Origin: Pseudorhizobium tarimense
Lineage (GTDB): Bacteria > Pseudomonadota > Alphaproteobacteria > Rhizobiales > Rhizobiaceae
NCBI RefSeq assembly: GCF_022968135.1
Contig: NZ_JALJRA010000001.1
Span: 186,001 to 250,000, forward strand
DNA: 64,000 bases
Reading direction: 5' to 3'
The translations under genes and the position numbers were made by a program. Of the stretch, positions 62,494-64,000 are shown piece by piece; positions within the stretch are counted from its first letter, which is position 1, and each line of letters opens with the position of its first letter. The notes under the pieces are model-generated. The model did no database searches, was not told the origin of the DNA, and saw nothing but the letters and a program-made list of their open reading frames with translations.

Positions 62494-63414
62494 TCAGCCG
62501 CCGGCTATCCCCAGAAGCTCGGCGTCGAGGCGGTCTAGGAAATCTTCAGCGATCTCGGCACTCAGGCCCAAATCATGGGCGCCGTAGCGGGAGGCGATGC
62601 GAACATCGACGGAGGTCGTTTCTTCGTCCTCCCGCAGTCTGATCACCACGTCGAATGGCAGCCCCAGGAAGAAGGTCCGCGCTTCACCCTGGAGAAGCAG
62701 TTCGCCGCGGGTCGGAAGCAGTTCGTTGGCCGCTGGGAGCTCCTCCAGGGTCGGTCGCGGCCCAGGCCGCGGCAGCGGGACGGGAACCGATTGCGGCAGC
62801 GGAAACGCGACCCCCTCGTCGGCCGGCGCGTCCCCAGGCTCCTGCGAAGCATCGGGATCCTCTTCGTCACGCGTCTGAAGCGTGATGCGAGATGACAGCG
62901 CTGCTGCCTCCACGCCCTCCAGTACGCGGTCCAGAGCCCCTTCGTAACGGCGCCCGGTGAGGCCTGGATAGGCGCCGATCTGCGCGCGCCGGTCGGCCAA
63001 CGTAGGGGCCGTGCGTCCCCGCAGCCATTCCTGATCGTAGTCGGGTTCCGTCAGAAAGAGAGGCGGATCCTCCGTGTCCGTCGTCACCTCGTGCAGTGCT
63101 GGCCGAGTGAGATAGGGGACGGCGCCGGCGGCGACGACGGCAATCGGGATTGCCGCATAGATCAAGGCCTTGGCGGACGCAAGTCCCCCCTCCGCGCCCT
63201 TCTGCCAGAGGCGCATCAATCCCAGGAGCGATAGCGGAACGGCGGCCGCGGCAATGGCTGCGGACACGAGAAGAAGTGCGAGAAAATCCGGCGTGCGCAG
63301 CGGCCCGAAACGATGTCCCAATGTCGCCAGCACGAACAGCAGGAGCGCTGCCAGCGCAATCCGGCGGGCCGCATAGGCGGAGTGGGAGATGGGCCGGACA
63401 TAGCGGACGGTCAT
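62494..63414 (-). CDS. DUF1499 membrane protein, 306 aa
   Basis: Three to four N-terminal membrane helices (about residues 17-38, 42-67 and 83-103) carry a periplasmic DUF1499 domain. Family segments are AYPGLTGRRYEGALDRVLEG and DVVIRLREDEETTSVDVRIASRYG. Between them lies an unusual low-complexity, proline- and glutamate-rich insertion (about residues 180-235: DEEDPDASQEPGDAPADEG and PVPLPRPGPRPTLEELPA). Role unknown. Convergent with the PRC-barrel gene. Confidence 0.85.
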   Translation of the reverse strand: MTVRYVRPISHSAYAARRIALAALLLFVLATLGHRFGPLRTPDFLALLLVSAAIAAAAVPLSLLGLMRLWQKGAEGGLASAKALIYAAIPIAVVAAGAVPYLTRPALHEVTTDTEDPPLFLTEPDYDQEWLRGRTAPTLADRRAQIGAYPGLTGRRYEGALDRVLEGVEAAALSSRITLQTRDEEDPDASQEPGDAPADEGVAFPLPQSVPVPLPRPGPRPTLEELPAANELLPTRGELLLQGEARTFFLGLPFDVVIRLREDEETTSVDVRIASRYGAHDLGLSAEIAEDFLDRLDAELLGIAGG

Positions 63415-63509
63415 GGAATCACAGCATCTGGAATTGGCCTATGCATTCCTGACTGTGTAGAACAGGTCGGGGCATATTAAAATCGCAAATGCCCATACGG
63501 AGACACGCC

Positions 63510-63779
63510 ATGCGACCAGCCATTATCGTATTCTCTGCCGCCATCCTGCCGCTGGCGCTGGCCGGTTGCCAGACGATGACGCCGGAGGAGCGCCGCGCAG
63601 CCGATCAGCGCAGCTGCGCGGGCTACGGTTTCAAGCCTGGCACCGATGCCATGGCCCGCTGCCTGCTCGACCTGGATCTCGACCGGCGTGCGGACATGCG
63701 CAGCTGGCGCGATCAGCAGGCACGCACGATGTGGGGGCCGATGTATGTGGAGCGGCGCATCATCATCAAGGAAGACTGA
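63510..63779 (+). CDS. Small lipoprotein, 89 aa
   Basis: A signal sequence [15 protein letters not shown] leads to a lipobox LAGC with lipidated Cys20, so the mature part has 70 residues. Further Cys residues occur at SCAGYG and RCLLDL, with a charged [16 protein letters not shown] stretch and a hydrophobic IIIKED end. Many rhizobia have such short proteins; function unknown. CGGAGA seven bases before the ATG at 63510 gives the start. Its end overlaps the end of ppdK on the opposite strand by 14 bases. Confidence 0.75.
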   Translation: MRPAIIVFSAAILPLALAGCQTMTPEERRAADQRSCAGYGFKPGTDAMARCLLDLDLDRRADMRSWRDQQARTMWGPMYVERRIIIKED

Positions 63780-64000
63780 GGATGCGACTTCTCGGCACGG
63801 CGCTTTCTTCACGACGTCGCCAGGCAATCGCAGCCTGGGCGGCAGCAAGGCGCGCGATCGGTACGCGGAACGGTGAACAGGAGACATAGTCCAGCCCGAT
63901 CTCTTCGCAAAAGGTGATCGAGGTAGGATCTCCCCCATGTTCGCCGCAGATACCAAGCTTCAGGTCACCGCGGGTTTTGCGCCCGCGCTCGGCGGCCAGA
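63766..64000 (-). CDS. ppdK: Pyruvate phosphate dikinase, C-terminal part (gene continues beyond the window)
   Basis: On the minus strand the last 78 codons read through [20 protein letters not shown], with the active-site Cys of the pyruvate domain in the CGEHGGDP motif, then [20 protein letters not shown]. The stop TGA is at 63766-63768. PpdK interconverts phosphoenolpyruvate and pyruvate using ATP/AMP/pyrophosphate/phosphate. Only the 3' end is present because the window ends inside the gene. A convergent lipoprotein gene overlaps its stop. Confidence 0.93.
   Translation of the reverse strand, partial: LAAERGRKTRGDLKLGICGEHGGDPTSITFCEEIGLDYVSCSPFRVPIARLAAAQAAIAWRRREESAVPRSRILSLP

Noticed and set aside
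1..64000. CRISPR arrays, insertion sequences, rRNA genes, riboswitches
   Set aside because: No regularly spaced repeats, transposase motifs, rRNA segments or recognisable riboswitch cores were seen.

Overview
The window reads as a GC-rich Rhizobiaceae-type alphaproteobacterial chromosome segment (Sinorhizobium/Agrobacterium/Shinella-like). The evidence is an almost complete, correctly ordered succinoglycan (exo) cluster, two tRNA genes, and housekeeping neighbours (a second FtsH, pyruvate phosphate dikinase). Identifications come from reading translated sequence, motifs and gene order; no database search was run.

Layout. 1-5.4 kb: a frameshifted sulfate-binding-protein gene, a small unknown ORF, an FtsH protease, tRNA-Pro(CGG), a small lipoprotein, a lytic transglycosylase, and two very small membrane-protein ORFs preceded by good ribosome binding sites. 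5.4-13.8 kb: a ferric-siderophore system made of a binding protein, two permeases, an ATPase and a siderophore-interacting reductase on the minus strand, a divergent TonB receptor, and an AraC-type regulator. 14-18.4 kb: an RND efflux pair. 18.8-21.2 kb: a diguanylate cyclase with duplicated sensor domains and a phosphatase pseudogene with four frameshifts. 21.3-40.1 kb: the exo cluster (exoP-O-M-A-L-K-H-T, W-V, U, X, Y-F-Q-Z). exoN, exoI and exoB, which accompany it in S. meliloti, are absent here. 40.3-51.7 kb: a hydroxyproline catabolic locus with an AcnX-type cis-3-hydroxyproline dehydratase, a 4-hydroxyproline epimerase, a D-amino-acid oxidoreductase, a polar amino-acid ABC importer, a pyrroline-2-carboxylate reductase, a DapA-type deaminase, a GntR regulator, and an unusual proline-racemase homologue. 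51.9-60.5 kb: a second, FhuCDB-like siderophore operon with a TonB receptor, an appended exporter-type ABC protein and a second AraC regulator. 60.8-64 kb: tRNA-Gln(TTG), a metallo-beta-lactamase-fold hydrolase, a PRC-barrel protein, a DUF1499 protein, a lipoprotein, and the 3' end of ppdK.

How it fits together. The exo genes encode priming (ExoY), glucose additions (ExoA, L, M, O, U, W), decoration (ExoH, Z, V), flipping, polymerisation and export (ExoT, Q, P, F), trimming (ExoK) and restraint (ExoX). The hydroxyproline genes would import hydroxyproline isomers and route the 4-hydroxy isomer through epimerase, oxidase and deaminase, and the cis-3 isomer through AcnX and the reductase to proline. 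The two siderophore systems lie about 50 kb apart but appear to share an operator.

Main new signals. (1) A CTCAAGTTAnTTG element lies beside three siderophore promoters, with a shorter relative at a fourth. It sits at or just downstream of predicted transcription starts, including one between the second araC promoter and its start codon. (2) Two nested or paired dyads occur in the hydroxyproline locus: a concentric 34-bp palindrome with a TTGTCGACAA core, its core repeated in the gntR leader, and matched TATACT-N4-GTAT elements at two divergent promoters. (3) A proline-racemase-fold protein carries Ser/Thr where the two catalytic cysteines should be.
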